A DNA stretch of 64,000 nucleotides from Belnapia mucosa. GTDB taxonomy: Bacteria; Pseudomonadota; Alphaproteobacteria; Acetobacterales; Acetobacteraceae. The DNA is taken from the NCBI RefSeq assembly GCF_016775475.1, contig NZ_JAEUXJ010000002.1, positions 410,013-474,012 of the forward strand, written 5' to 3'. The position numbers and the translations under genes were made by a program. Shown here in pieces: positions 11,697 through 20,451 of this stretch. The notes under the pieces are model-generated. The model saw only the letters and a program-made list of their open reading frames with translations, was not told the DNA's origin and did not search any database. Positions within the stretch are counted from its first letter, which is position 1. Each line of letters opens with the position of its first letter.

Positions 11697-12542
11697 TCAG
11701 GCGCTCCGGGCGGCGATCCGGCCAACCTCCGCCAGCACCGCGCTCCGCTCCGCCTCCGCGCCCCGCGCGCCGACCAGATAGGCGGCGATGAGGATCGGCG
11801 CCCGGCCCGGTGGCCAGGCCAGGCCGATGTCGTTGGTCGCCGAGTCCGGCTCGGGCCCGGTGCCGGTCTTGTCCCCGACCCGCCACCCGGCCGGCAGCCC
11901 CGCCCGCAGCCGCTTATCGCCGGTCCGGCAGGCGACCAGCCAGGCCGCCAGCTGCTCCCGCGAAGCAGGGCGCAGCGCATCGCCGATCAGCAGGCTCCGC
12001 ATCAGCCCGACCATGGCCAGCGGCGTGGTCGTGTCCCGCTCATCCCCCGGCGGTACGACATTCAGCTCCGGCTCTCGCCGGTCCAGCCGCGTGACCGGGT
12101 CGCCGAGGCCCCGCATCCAGGCCGTGAGCCCGGCCGGCCCGCCGAAGCTGTCGAGCATCAGGTTCCCGGCGGTATTGTCGCTGAGCGTCACCGCCGCGTC
12201 GCAGATCGCGCCCATAGTCAGCCCGGCGGCCTCCGCCCCCGGCCCGGTCACCGGGGAATAGGGCACGAGCGCCTCCCGCCCATAGGCGATGTGGCGGTCG
12301 AGCCTCTCCTCGCCCCGGTCCACCCGCACCAGGACCAGGCCCGCGGCGAGGAATTTGAAGGTGCTGCAGAGCGGGAAGCGCTCCTCTCCGCGATGGGCCA
12401 GCATCCGCCCGGTGCCGGTATCGAGGATGGCAACGCCGAGCCGCCCGCCCTGCCGCGCCTCCAGCGCCGCCAGGGCATCGGCCGCCTGGGCCGGCATGGC
12501 CGCCAGCGCGGCGGCACCGGCCAGCAGGGCCCGGCGCCTCAT
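11697..12542 (-). CDS. bla: Class A (serine) beta-lactamase
   Basis: Periplasmic serine hydrolase expected to open beta-lactam rings. From ATG 12542 it has 281 residues with a clear signal peptide ([20 protein letters not shown]). All class A catalytic motifs are intact: S59-T-F-K62 (Ambler S70-K73), SDN (S130) in TLSDNTAGN, EPELN carrying E166 and N170, and KTG (K234) in GDKTGTG. Cys precedes the nucleophile, as in class A carbapenemases, but position 238 is Gly, so their disulfide cannot form. The start codon overlaps the leuD stop (ATGA, 12539-12542), so translation is coupled to leucine biosynthesis. An ATG at 12638 is in frame but lies inside leuD and would bury the signal peptide. Spectrum is unknown. 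Confidence 0.95.
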   Translation of the reverse strand: MRRRALLAGAAALAAMPAQAADALAALEARQGGRLGVAILDTGTGRMLAHRGEERFPLCSTFKFLAAGLVLVRVDRGEERLDRHIAYGREALVPYSPVTGPGAEAAGLTMGAICDAAVTLSDNTAGNLMLDSFGGPAGLTAWMRGLGDPVTRLDRREPELNVVPPGDERDTTTPLAMVGLMRSLLIGDALRPASREQLAAWLVACRTGDKRLRAGLPAGWRVGDKTGTGPEPDSATNDIGLAWPPGRAPILIAAYLVGARGAEAERSAVLAEVGRIAARSA

Positions 12543-13144
12543 CGGCTGTTCTCCCGCCCGAAGCGGCGTTCGAAGGCGGCGATCTGGTCCTCGAGCGAGA
12601 GGGTGAGGCCGATCTCGTCCAGCCCCTCCAGCAGGCAATGCCGGGCGAAGGGATCGACCTCGAAGCCATGCACCGTGCCGTCGGGGAAGGTCACTGTCAG
12701 CGCCACGAGATCGACCGTGACGCGGGCGCCCGGCGCCGCCTCGATCTGCGCGATCAGCGCGGCCACTGCCTCGGCCGGCAGGACCACCGGCAGCAACCCG
12801 TTCTTCATCCCGTTGTTGCGGAAGATGTCGCCGAAACTCGGGGCAATGGCGCAGCGGAAGCCGGCATCGAACAGCGCCCAGACCGCGCTCTCCCGCGAGG
12901 AGCCGCAGGCGAAATTCCGCCCCGCGACGATGATCCGGGCGGGCCGGTAGGCCTCCTGGTTCAGCGGGAAGTCCGGGTTGGGCTCCTCGGTGCCTGGCAG
13001 GCGGCGGGCGTCGTGGAAGAGGAAGGCGCTGTGATCCACCTCCCGCGGGCGGGAGAGGAAGCGGCCGGGAATGATCTGGTCGGTATCGATATTCGGCCGC
13101 GGCAGCGGCACCGCGACGGAATCGAGGCGGGTAAAGGCTTCCAT
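12539..13144 (-). CDS. leuD: 3-isopropylmalate dehydratase small subunit
   Basis: Small subunit of isopropylmalate isomerase, which interconverts 2- and 3-isopropylmalate in leucine synthesis. The 201 residues contain the conserved [16 protein letters not shown] opening, [17 protein letters not shown] and [17 protein letters not shown], all standard for LeuD. It starts one base after the leuC stop and overlaps the beta-lactamase start by 4 bp at its end, giving a leuC-leuD-bla order. Confidence 0.97.
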   Translation of the reverse strand: MEAFTRLDSVAVPLPRPNIDTDQIIPGRFLSRPREVDHSAFLFHDARRLPGTEEPNPDFPLNQEAYRPARIIVAGRNFACGSSRESAVWALFDAGFRCAIAPSFGDIFRNNGMKNGLLPVVLPAEAVAALIAQIEAAPGARVTVDLVALTVTFPDGTVHGFEVDPFARHCLLEGLDEIGLTLSLEDQIAAFERRFGRENSR

Positions 13145-13145
13145 C

Positions 13146-14561
13146 TCAGGCGCTCTCCGCCATCAGCCGGCGCACATCGGTGAAATGGCCGGAAACCGCC
13201 GCCGCCGCCGCCATCGCCGGGCTGACCAGATGCGTCCGCGCTCCCGGCCCCTGCCGGCCCATGAAATTCCGGTTGCTGGTGGAGGCGACGCGCGTGCCGG
13301 GCGGCGCGATGTCGCCATTCACGCCGAGGCACATGGAACAGCCCGGCTCCCGCCAGGCGAATCCGGCGGCGCGGAAGACCTCGTGCAGCCCCTCCGCCTC
13401 GGCCTGGCGCTTCACCGGCTCGCTGCCGGGGACGACCCAGGCTTCCACGCCTTCGGCCACTTTGCGGCCGCGGGCGATGGCGGCGGCGGCCCGCAGGTCC
13501 TCGATGCGGGAATTGGTGCAGGAGCCGATGAAGACCCGGTCCACCGGCAACCCGTCCAGCCGCGTGCCCGGGGCGAGGCCCATATAGTCGAGCATGCGGG
13601 CCATCATCTCGCGCCGCTCGGCATCGGCGGCGAGGTCCGGCCCCGGCACCACGCCGCCGATCGGCAGCGCATCCTCCGGGCTATTGCCCCAGGTCACCAT
13701 CGGCTCGATCGCGTCCCCGTCCAGCGTGACCTCGGCATCGAACAGGGCGCCGGGGTCGCTCGGCAGCGCGCGCCAGCGCTCCACCGCTGCTTCCCAATCC
13801 TCGGGCGCGTAGGGACGGCCAGCGAGATAGGCGAAGGTCGTCTCGTCGGGCGCCACCATGCCGGCTCGGCCGCCCGCCTCGATCGACATGTTGCAGAGCG
13901 TCAGCCGCCCCTCCATCGACAGGCTGGTGATGGCGCTGCCGGCATATTCGATCACATGGCCGGTCGCGCCCGCCGCACCGATCTTCGCAATGATCGCCAG
14001 GATCACGTCCTTGGCCGAGACGCCGGGGCCGAGTTGCCCCTCCACCGTGATCCGCATGGCCTTCGGCTTGCGCTGCCACAGCGTCTGGGTCGCCAGCACA
14101 TGCGCGACCTCGGTGCTGCCGATGCCGAAGGCGAGCGCCCCGAGCGCGCCATGGGTGCTGGTATGGCTGTCGCCGCAGACCATCACCATCCCCGGCTGGG
14201 AGAGGCCCGTCTCCGGTCCGATGACATGGACGATGCCCTGGTTCGGGTCGCCCAGGCCGAAATTGCGGATGCCGTGCTCGGCGGTGTTGCGGGCCAGCTT
14301 CTCCACCAGCTCGCGGTGGCGCGGGTCGCGGATCTCCTCCAGCTTGCGGCTGTCGGTCGGCACGTAGTGGTCGGGCACGGCGAAGATCCGCTCCGGCGCC
14401 CGCGGCTTCAGCCCGCGCTTGCGCAGCACATCGAAGGCCACTGCCCCGCCGTCATGCATCAGGTGGCGGTCCACATAGAGCAGGGTCTGGCCATCCTCCC
14501 GCTCCAGCACGCGGTGCCGATCCCAGATCTTCTCGAACATCGTCCTCGGCGCGTCGGACAT
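13146..14561 (-). CDS. leuC: 3-isopropylmalate dehydratase large subunit
   Basis: Large, [4Fe-4S]-containing subunit of isopropylmalate isomerase (aconitase family). Starting at ATG 14561 ([18 protein letters not shown]) with a GGGGGAAA-like ribosome site, it has 471 residues, the normal length. The cluster ligands are visible in [12 protein letters not shown] and [11 protein letters not shown], and the aconitase signatures [20 protein letters not shown] and THGALG are present. The frame stays open upstream to 15815 opposite the MFS gene, but that extension is not LeuC-like. It heads the leuC-leuD-bla operon and is divergent from the MFS transporter. Confidence 0.97.
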   Translation of the reverse strand: MSDAPRTMFEKIWDRHRVLEREDGQTLLYVDRHLMHDGGAVAFDVLRKRGLKPRAPERIFAVPDHYVPTDSRKLEEIRDPRHRELVEKLARNTAEHGIRNFGLGDPNQGIVHVIGPETGLSQPGMVMVCGDSHTSTHGALGALAFGIGSTEVAHVLATQTLWQRKPKAMRITVEGQLGPGVSAKDVILAIIAKIGAAGATGHVIEYAGSAITSLSMEGRLTLCNMSIEAGGRAGMVAPDETTFAYLAGRPYAPEDWEAAVERWRALPSDPGALFDAEVTLDGDAIEPMVTWGNSPEDALPIGGVVPGPDLAADAERREMMARMLDYMGLAPGTRLDGLPVDRVFIGSCTNSRIEDLRAAAAIARGRKVAEGVEAWVVPGSEPVKRQAEAEGLHEVFRAAGFAWREPGCSMCLGVNGDIAPPGTRVASTSNRNFMGRQGPGARTHLVSPAMAAAAAVSGHFTDVRRLMAESA

Positions 14562-14708
14562 GGTTTCCCCCGCTCGTTTGGCGCGATCCTGCGACCGGGG
14601 AGGGATGCGGTCCAGTGGGGGCAGCCCCGCCGAGCCGCCGCTTTCCTCTGGCGCCGATCCTGGCCATGCTCGGCGGAAACCCCATCTTCGGGGGGAGGAA
14701 CACCAGGG
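14562..14708. promoter_or_regulatory. Divergent promoter region between leuC and the MFS gene
   Basis: This 147-bp region must carry the promoters for leuC-leuD-bla (leftward) and the MFS transporter (rightward). I see no leucine-rich leader peptide, T-box or clear attenuator hairpin, so there is no direct evidence for attenuation control of the leu operon. Confidence 0.4.
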
Positions 14709-15926
14709 ATGCCCGCCATGACCACGCAGGCCGCCGGCTGGACCAAGCCCGAGCTCCGCTCGCTGACTTACGTCTCGGGCGCGCATCTCGTCAGCCATCT
14801 GCACCAGCTGGTGCTGCCGCCGCTCTTCCCGCTGCTGCGGGACCAGCTCGGTGTCTCCTTCGTCGAGCTGGCGCTGGCGTTGACGCTTTACAACATCGTC
14901 TCCGGCGTGACCCAGGCGCCGCTCGGCTATGCGGTCGATCGCTACGGCTCGCGCCGGGTGCTGGTGGCGGGGCTCTGCCTCGGCGCCTTCGCGCTCGTCC
15001 TGCTGGCGGCGATGCCGACCTATCCGGTGCTGCTCGTCTCGGCCGCGCTGCTCGGCCTGGCGAATGCCGTCTACCACCCCGCGGATTACGAGATTCTCGG
15101 CCGCACCATCGGCGAGGAGCGGATCGGCCGCGCCTTCTCCATCCATACCTTCTCCGGCTATCTCGGCGGGGCGATGGCGCCGGCGCTGATGCTCGGCCTC
15201 TCGAGCCTCGCCGGGCTCGAGGCGGCGCTCGGCGCGGCGGGCGGCCTCGCCATCCTCGCCGCCCTGCCGCTCGCCTTCGCCCGGGACGAGGCCGCCGCGC
15301 CCCGCGCCGCCGCGGCGAAGGCCGCCCAGGCGCCGGCCGAATCGGTGCTGACGCCGGCCGTCGTCATGCTGACGGTCTTCTTCACCCTGCTCGCCCTGTC
15401 GCTCGGCGGCATCCAGAACTTCTCCGTGGTCGCGCTGGTGAACGGGCGGGGCGTCGATTTCGCCGCGGCCAATGTGGCCCTCAGCGCCTTCCTGCTGCTG
15501 AGCGCCTTCGGCGTGCTGATCGGCGGCATCATCGCCGACCGCACCAGCCGGCATGGCGATGTGGCGAGCCTCGGCTTCGGCCTGACCGGGGCGCTGATCG
15601 GGGTGGTGGGGCTGGTGCCGCTCGGGCCGGTGACGCTGGTGGGAGTGATGGGGCTGGCGGGCCTTTTCTCCGGCATGATCATGCCCTCCCGCGACATGCT
15701 GGTGCGCTCCGCGGCGCCGCCCGGCGCGGTCGGGCGGGTCTTCGGCATCGTCACCACCGGCTTCAATATCGGCGGCGCGGTGGGGCCGATGATTTATGGC
15801 GCGCTGATGGATCATGGGCGGCCGCTACTGGTCTTCGCCGCCTCGGTCTGCTTCATCCTGGCCACCATGGCGATGGCCTTCGTCGGCGAGCGCCGCTTCA
15901 AACGACCGGTGGCCGCCGTCGAGTGA
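14709..15926 (+). CDS. Major facilitator superfamily transporter
   Basis: Twelve-helix inner-membrane secondary transporter of 405 residues. Hydrophobic segments run through the protein with a longer polar loop (about 195-215, Ala-rich) between the two six-helix halves. The loop 2-3 signature appears as [14 protein letters not shown], a good fit to the MFS motif A, and a related [13 protein letters not shown] occurs in the second half. ATG 14709 and 14718 are both possible starts. The next gene, a Bug-type binding protein, starts 29 bp downstream in the same direction, so they may be co-transcribed. Substrate is unknown; a small organic acid is only a guess. Confidence 0.88.
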   Translation: MPAMTTQAAGWTKPELRSLTYVSGAHLVSHLHQLVLPPLFPLLRDQLGVSFVELALALTLYNIVSGVTQAPLGYAVDRYGSRRVLVAGLCLGAFALVLLAAMPTYPVLLVSAALLGLANAVYHPADYEILGRTIGEERIGRAFSIHTFSGYLGGAMAPALMLGLSSLAGLEAALGAAGGLAILAALPLAFARDEAAAPRAAAAKAAQAPAESVLTPAVVMLTVFFTLLALSLGGIQNFSVVALVNGRGVDFAAANVALSAFLLLSAFGVLIGGIIADRTSRHGDVASLGFGLTGALIGVVGLVPLGPVTLVGVMGLAGLFSGMIMPSRDMLVRSAAPPGAVGRVFGIVTTGFNIGGAVGPMIYGALMDHGRPLLVFAASVCFILATMAMAFVGERRFKRPVAAVE

Positions 15927-15955
15927 CGCGTGGCGACCAGGGAGGACGGATAAGC

Positions 15956-16939
15956 ATGAATGGTAATGTTTCACTGACCCGGCGCGGAGCGCTCGGGGCG
16001 GGCGCGGCCCTGCTGGCGGCGCGTGGTGCCCGAGCCGCCGGCTATCCGGACCGGCCCATCCGCATCGTCGTGCCCTATACGCCGGGCGGCACCACCGATG
16101 TCGCTGCCCGCTTCGTGGCGGAACCGCTCTCCAAGGCGCTCGGCCAGCCCGTGGTGGTGGAGAACCGGCCAGGCGCCAACAGCATTGTCGGCGCCGGCGC
16201 GGTCGCCGCCAGCCCGCCGGATGGATACAGCTTCGCGGTGGTGATCGGCGCCCATGCCGCCAATGCCACGCTCTACAAGGGCAAGCTGCCCTTCGACCCG
16301 GTGACGAGCTTCGCACCCGTCTCCCTGATGATGCTGGCGCCGCTGGTCATGGGGGCCAATGCCAAGCTGCCCTTCACCGACCTGCCGGGGATGCTGGCCT
16401 ATGCCAAGGCACGGCCGGGCGCGCTCAATTACGGATCGAGCGGGATCGGCGCCGCGGCGCATCTGACGATGGAGGATCTGCAGGTCCGCACCGGCATCCA
16501 GATGGTGCATGTGCCCTATCGCGGCACCGCGCCGGCGCTGCAGGACCTGATCTCCGGCAATATCGGCGTGATGTTCGACAGCTATTCCTCGCTGCGGGCG
16601 CAGTTCGAGAGCGGCGCCATCCGCCCGATCGGCTTCGCCAGCGCCACGCGCCCGAGTTGGGCGCCCAATATCCCGACCCTGATCGAGGGCGGGCTGCCGG
16701 ATTTCGTCTCCAGCACCTGGTGCCTGCTGCTTGCCCCGGCCAATACGCCGCGCGACATCGTCGAGCGCGTCTCGGCCGAGGTGGCCAAGATCGTCAAGGA
16801 CCCGGCAGCCACCGAACGGCTGCGCGGCCTCGGCTTCGATGCCGTCGGCAGCAGCCCGGAGGAGGCCGGGACCTTCCTGCGCGGCGAGGTGGACCGCTGG
16901 GCCAAGGTCATCACCGCGGCCAACGTCACCGTGGAATAG
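15956..16939 (+). CDS. Tripartite tricarboxylate-type (Bug family) periplasmic binding protein
   Basis: Secreted solute-binding protein of the TctC/Bug family, which typically captures carboxylates. It has 327 residues with a Tat-like signal (SLTRRGALGAGAALLAARGARA), then the family opening YPDRPIRIVVPYTPGGTTDVAARF, VVVENRPGANSIVGA and the VPYRGTAPALQDLISG ligand-loop motif (about 187-202). GGGAGG-type ribosome site upstream of ATG 15956. No TctA or TctB membrane genes occur anywhere in the window, so this is an orphan binding protein, common in Roseomonas-like and Bordetella-like genomes. It may serve a transporter encoded elsewhere or act as a sensor. Its stop is one base from the stop of the convergent hydratase gene. 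Confidence 0.92.
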   Translation: MNGNVSLTRRGALGAGAALLAARGARAAGYPDRPIRIVVPYTPGGTTDVAARFVAEPLSKALGQPVVVENRPGANSIVGAGAVAASPPDGYSFAVVIGAHAANATLYKGKLPFDPVTSFAPVSLMMLAPLVMGANAKLPFTDLPGMLAYAKARPGALNYGSSGIGAAAHLTMEDLQVRTGIQMVHVPYRGTAPALQDLISGNIGVMFDSYSSLRAQFESGAIRPIGFASATRPSWAPNIPTLIEGGLPDFVSSTWCLLLAPANTPRDIVERVSAEVAKIVKDPAATERLRGLGFDAVGSSPEEAGTFLRGEVDRWAKVITAANVTVE

Positions 16940-16940
16940 G

Positions 16941-17720
16941 TTACTTCCCGCTGAACTCCGCGCGTCGGCGGCCGAGGAAGGCCCCGACGCCCTCGGCGAA
17001 ATCGGCCGTGCCGGCGGAGGCGAGGAAGGCCTCCTCCTCGGCGTGAAGCTGCGTTGGCAGATCCCGGCCGGGCGAGGCGCGCAACAGCGCCTTGGCCCGG
17101 CCGAAGGCGGCGGTCGGCCCGCTGGCGAGCTGCTGCGCCAGCGCCTCGGTCGCCGCTTCCAGCTCGGCCGCCGGCACGATCCGGTTCACCAGCCCGGCGG
17201 CCAGCGCCGCCCGTCCGTCCAACTCCTCGCCCAGCATCGCCAGCCCCATCGCCCCACGCAGCCCGAGCAGCCGCGGCAGCACCCAGCTGCCGCCGCAATC
17301 CGGTACCGTGCCGAGCTTGAGATAGCCGAGGGCGAAGCGTGCATCCTCCGCCGCGATCATCAGATCGGCCCCGAGGGCGAGGGAGAACCCACCCCCCGCC
17401 GCCGCGCCCTGCACGCTGGCGAGAACGGGGACGGGGAGGGCGGCCAGCCCCGCCACCCCCTCATGCATCGGCTTCAGGATGCGGCGGATCTCGGCCAGGG
17501 CCTGCGGTCCCTGAAAGGCCGCAATGTCGCCCCCCGCCATGAAGGCCCGCCCGGCGCCGCAGAGCACGACGCAGCGGAGGTCGGGATCCTGCGGCAGGGC
17601 GTCCACGGCTTCGCGGAAGGCCGCGGCCATGGCCGCATCGATGGCGTTCAGCCGCTCCGGCCGGTTGAAGCGGAGGCGGGTGATGGCGCCGGAGCGCTCG
17701 ACGAGGAGGGGGTTCGACAT
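16941..17720 (-). CDS. Enoyl-CoA hydratase/isomerase family protein (PaaG-like active site)
   Basis: Crotonase-fold enzyme acting on acyl-CoA thioesters. From ATG 17720 it has 259 residues (an ATG five codons upstream at 17735 is possible). It has FNRPERLNAID, the oxyanion-hole segment AGGDIAAF and VQGAAAGGGFSLALGAD. The two catalytic glutamates of classical hydratase (rat Glu144 and Glu164) align with Tyr and Gly. Instead an Asp sits in LGTVPDCGGSWVLPRLLG, as in PaaG-type isomerases and related lyases. So a ring-epoxide or enoyl-CoA isomerase activity is more likely than hydration; this is inferred from motif comparison. The gene follows the rpsA terminator in the same direction. Confidence 0.88.
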   Translation of the reverse strand: MSNPLLVERSGAITRLRFNRPERLNAIDAAMAAAFREAVDALPQDPDLRCVVLCGAGRAFMAGGDIAAFQGPQALAEIRRILKPMHEGVAGLAALPVPVLASVQGAAAGGGFSLALGADLMIAAEDARFALGYLKLGTVPDCGGSWVLPRLLGLRGAMGLAMLGEELDGRAALAAGLVNRIVPAAELEAATEALAQQLASGPTAAFGRAKALLRASPGRDLPTQLHAEEEAFLASAGTADFAEGVGAFLGRRRAEFSGK

Positions 17721-17755
17721 GGCGCGAGCCTGCACCCATCGCGCGCATAAAAAAA

Positions 17756-17781
17756 GGCCGGCGGGGTTGTCCCCGCCGGCC
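17756..17781 (-). terminator. Rho-independent terminator of rpsA
   Basis: A perfect 11-bp inverted repeat (GGCCGGCGGGG / CCCCGCCGGCC) with a TTGT loop, followed on the minus strand by a run of seven T. It lies 34 bp past the rpsA stop and reads in the rpsA direction. Confidence 0.93.
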
Positions 17782-17814
17782 CGTGTCGCGTCCCGCCTCG
17801 CGGCGGGCCGGATC

Positions 17815-19533
17815 TTACTCTTCGCCGGCCATCTCGCGGCGGCGGCGGATGGCCGCGCCCAGGATGTCGCCCAGCGAGGCGCCGCTGTCGGTGGAGCCGT
17901 ACTCCTTCATCGCCTCGCGCTCCTCCTCGATCTCCTTGCCCTTGATGGTCAGGGCGAGGCGACGGGCGGCGCGGTCCACGGCGGTGACCTTGGCATCGAC
18001 CTTCTCGCCCACGGCGAACTTGTCGGGGCGCTGGTCGCCGCGGTCACGCGCCAGCTCGGCGCGGCGGATGAAGCCGGTGAGGACATCCTCGACCCGGACC
18101 TCGATGCCGTTGGCCTGCACCTGCGTGACGATGCAGGTGACGACATCGCCCTTGCGGACCTTGTCGAGCACTTCGGCGGCCGGATCGGCCTCGAGCTGCT
18201 TCACGCCGAGGGAGATGCGCTCCTTCTCGACATCCACATCGAGCACCTTGGCCTTGATGACTTGGCCCTTCTCGAACTTGGCCATCGCCGCCTCGCCGGC
18301 TTCCTCCCAGGAGAGGTCGGACATGTGGACCATGCCGTCGATCTCCGGGCCGATGCCGATGAACAGGCCGAACTCGGTGATGTTCCGAATCTCGCCCTCG
18401 ACCACGGAGCCCGGCGGATGGGCCTCGAGGAAGACCTCCCACGGATTGCCCTGGGCCTGCTTCAGGCCGAGCGAGATGCGGCGCTTCGGCTCGTCCACGT
18501 CGAGGATCATCACGTCCACTTCCTGCGAAGTGGCGACGATCTTGCCCGGATGGACGTTCTTCTTCGTCCAGGACATCTCGCTGACATGCACGAGGCCCTC
18601 GACGCCCGGCTCCAGCTCCACGAAAGCGCCGTAGTCGGTGATGTTGGTCACGCGGCCGCTGAACTTGGCGTTCACCGGGTACTTGATGGCGACGCCATCC
18701 CACGGATCGGCCATCAGCTGCTTCATGCCGAGGCTGATGCGCTGGGTCTCCGAGTTGAAGCGGATGACCTGCACCTTCACCGGCTGGCCGATGGTCAGGG
18801 CCTCGCTCGGGTGGTTAATGCGGCGCCAGGCGATGTCGGTCACGTGCAGCAGGCCGTCCACGCCGCCGAGATCCACGAACGCACCGTAATCGGTGATGTT
18901 CTTGACCACACCGTCGAGGATCATGCCCTCCTTCAGGCCCTGGATCAGCTCAGAACGCTGCTCCGCACGGGTCTCCTCCAGCACCGCACGACGCGACACG
19001 ACGATGTTGCCGCGGGCGCGGTCCATCTTGAGGATCTGGAAGGGCTGCGGGCTGCCCATCAGCGGCCCGACATCGCGCACCGGGCGGATGTCGACCTGGG
19101 AGCCGGGGAGGAAGGCCACGGCGCCGCCGAGATCGACGGTGAAGCCACCCTTCACACGGCCGAAGATCACGCCGTTGACGCGCTGGTTGGCCTGGTAGGC
19201 CTTCTCGAGATTGGTCCAGGCTTCCTCGCGCCGCGCCTTCTCGCGCGAGAGCACGATGGAGCCGTCGCGGTCCTCATAGCGCTCGACAAAGAGCTCGACC
19301 ACGTCGCCGGCCTGCACTTCCGGCTTCTGCCCCTGCGGGGCGAATTCCTTGAGGGGGACGCGCCCCTCGCTCTTCAGCCCGACATCGACGACGGCGAAGT
19401 CGTCATCGATGCGGATGACGCGGCCGGAGACGACCGAGCCGGCGAAGCCGGTATCGGGGCCCAGGGTGGCGTCGAGCATTGCGGCAAAGTCTTCGGTCCC
19501 CGCATTCGGTGCGAGGGTGGTGGCGGATGCCAT
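17815..19533 (-). CDS. rpsA: 30S ribosomal protein S1
   Basis: Ribosomal protein that binds mRNA 5' regions and helps initiate translation. It has 572 residues from ATG 19533 (MASATTLAPNAGTEDFAAML). Six S1/OB-fold repeats can be followed: about 30-95, 115-180, 200-270 (VVKNITDYGAFVDLGGVDGLLH), 285-355 (VTNITDYGAFVELEPGVEGLVH), 370-440 (IRNITEFGLFIGIGPEIDGMVH) and 455-530. The frame is open upstream to 19767 but that part is not S1-like. A strong terminator follows at 17756-17781. The upstream neighbour in the same direction is cmk, the usual partner of rpsA in proteobacteria. Confidence 0.97.
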   Translation of the reverse strand: MASATTLAPNAGTEDFAAMLDATLGPDTGFAGSVVSGRVIRIDDDFAVVDVGLKSEGRVPLKEFAPQGQKPEVQAGDVVELFVERYEDRDGSIVLSREKARREEAWTNLEKAYQANQRVNGVIFGRVKGGFTVDLGGAVAFLPGSQVDIRPVRDVGPLMGSPQPFQILKMDRARGNIVVSRRAVLEETRAEQRSELIQGLKEGMILDGVVKNITDYGAFVDLGGVDGLLHVTDIAWRRINHPSEALTIGQPVKVQVIRFNSETQRISLGMKQLMADPWDGVAIKYPVNAKFSGRVTNITDYGAFVELEPGVEGLVHVSEMSWTKKNVHPGKIVATSQEVDVMILDVDEPKRRISLGLKQAQGNPWEVFLEAHPPGSVVEGEIRNITEFGLFIGIGPEIDGMVHMSDLSWEEAGEAAMAKFEKGQVIKAKVLDVDVEKERISLGVKQLEADPAAEVLDKVRKGDVVTCIVTQVQANGIEVRVEDVLTGFIRRAELARDRGDQRPDKFAVGEKVDAKVTAVDRAARRLALTIKGKEIEEEREAMKEYGSTDSGASLGDILGAAIRRRREMAGEE

Positions 19534-19788
19534 GCGGTCTGTCTGTCCTGAACGGCCCACAAGCTGCGGGCGGTGGTCCTGCGCCCCCAGCCAGTCGGCC
19601 GGGCACGGCTTGATCGGGCACCGGCCGTCCCTGAGGGGCGGGTGAAGGCGCCATGCGACCCTGTGCCTTGGGCGGCGTATCGGCCCGCCCGGTCCCGGCC
19701 CTCTGGCTGATGGCGCCACACGCTTTCGCGATCGCGTCCCATCAACCGCAGGCACCGCGGCCCTCACGGGCGCGCGGATAGGGGTTCG
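19534..19788. other. rpsA 5' region (promoter/leader)
   Basis: A 255-bp gap between cmk and rpsA, both read leftward. It probably holds the rpsA promoter and an untranslated leader, since rpsA is commonly autoregulated. I could not identify a specific leader structure or conserved -35/-10 pair, and no terminator for cmk is visible. Confidence 0.4.
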
Positions 19789-20451
19789 CTAGACTTTCGT
19801 TGACGTCCCGTCAAGGAAATTCGCCAGACGCTCCCGCACCAGGGCCATGGCCACGGCGAAGGCCGCATCGGCATCCAGGCTGGTCGTGTCCAGCAGCAGC
19901 GCATCCTCGGCCGGGCGCAGCGGCGCCACGGGGCGGTTGGCATCCTGCGCGTCGCGGTCGTGGATCTCGGCCGCGACCTGCGCCAGGTCGGCGGCGACCC
20001 CGCGGCCCTGCAATTCCAGCCAGCGGCGCCGGGCGCGTTCCTCCGGGCTGGCGGTGACGAAGAGCTTCACCGGTGCTTCCGGGAAGACCACGGTGCCGAT
20101 GTCGCGCCCATCCAGCACCGCCCCATGGCGACGGCCGAATTCCCGCTGCCAGTCGAGCAGCGCCGCCCGCACCGCCGGGATGGCGGCGACGGTGCTGGCG
20201 GCCATGTCGGCGGCCGGGCCGCGCAGGTCGGGCCGCGCCAGATCCTCCGGCCGCATCGACGCGGCCTCCTCGGCCGCAACGGCCGCATCATGCGGGTCCG
20301 CCCCGCGGTCCAGCACCCGCCGGCCGGTCGCGCGGTAGAGCAGGCCGGTATCCAGATAGGGCAGGCCCAATTCGGCCGCCAGCCGGCGCGCCAGCGTGCC
20401 CTTGCCGGCCGCCGCCGGCCCATCCACTGCGATGACGATGGCGGCGTTCAT
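19789..20451 (-). CDS. cmk: (d)CMP kinase
   Basis: Cytoplasmic nucleoside monophosphate kinase that phosphorylates CMP and dCMP with ATP. The 220 residues begin MNAAIVIAVDGPAAAGKGTLARRLA with the P-loop GPAAAGKGT, then LGLPYLDTGLLYRATGRRVL, the substrate-binding GRRHGAVLDGRDIGTVVFPEA and the lid ASPEERARRRWLELQGRG. Length and motifs are standard. It overlaps the aroA stop by 4 bp (20448-20451), so it is translationally coupled to aroA, an order seen in many proteobacteria. Confidence 0.96.
   Translation of the reverse strand: MNAAIVIAVDGPAAAGKGTLARRLAAELGLPYLDTGLLYRATGRRVLDRGADPHDAAVAAEEAASMRPEDLARPDLRGPAADMAASTVAAIPAVRAALLDWQREFGRRHGAVLDGRDIGTVVFPEAPVKLFVTASPEERARRRWLELQGRGVAADLAQVAAEIHDRDAQDANRPVAPLRPAEDALLLDTTSLDADAAFAVAMALVRERLANFLDGTSTKV

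Noticed and set aside
14562..15815. N-terminal extension of the leuC frame to 15815
   Set aside because: Sequence upstream of ATG 14561 is not LeuC-like and lies opposite the MFS gene.
14615..15900. Plus-strand frame that runs through the MFS region into the Bug protein
   Set aside because: The part before 15956 is Arg/Ala/Gly-rich shadow of the MFS gene; only the part after ATG 15956 is a real protein.
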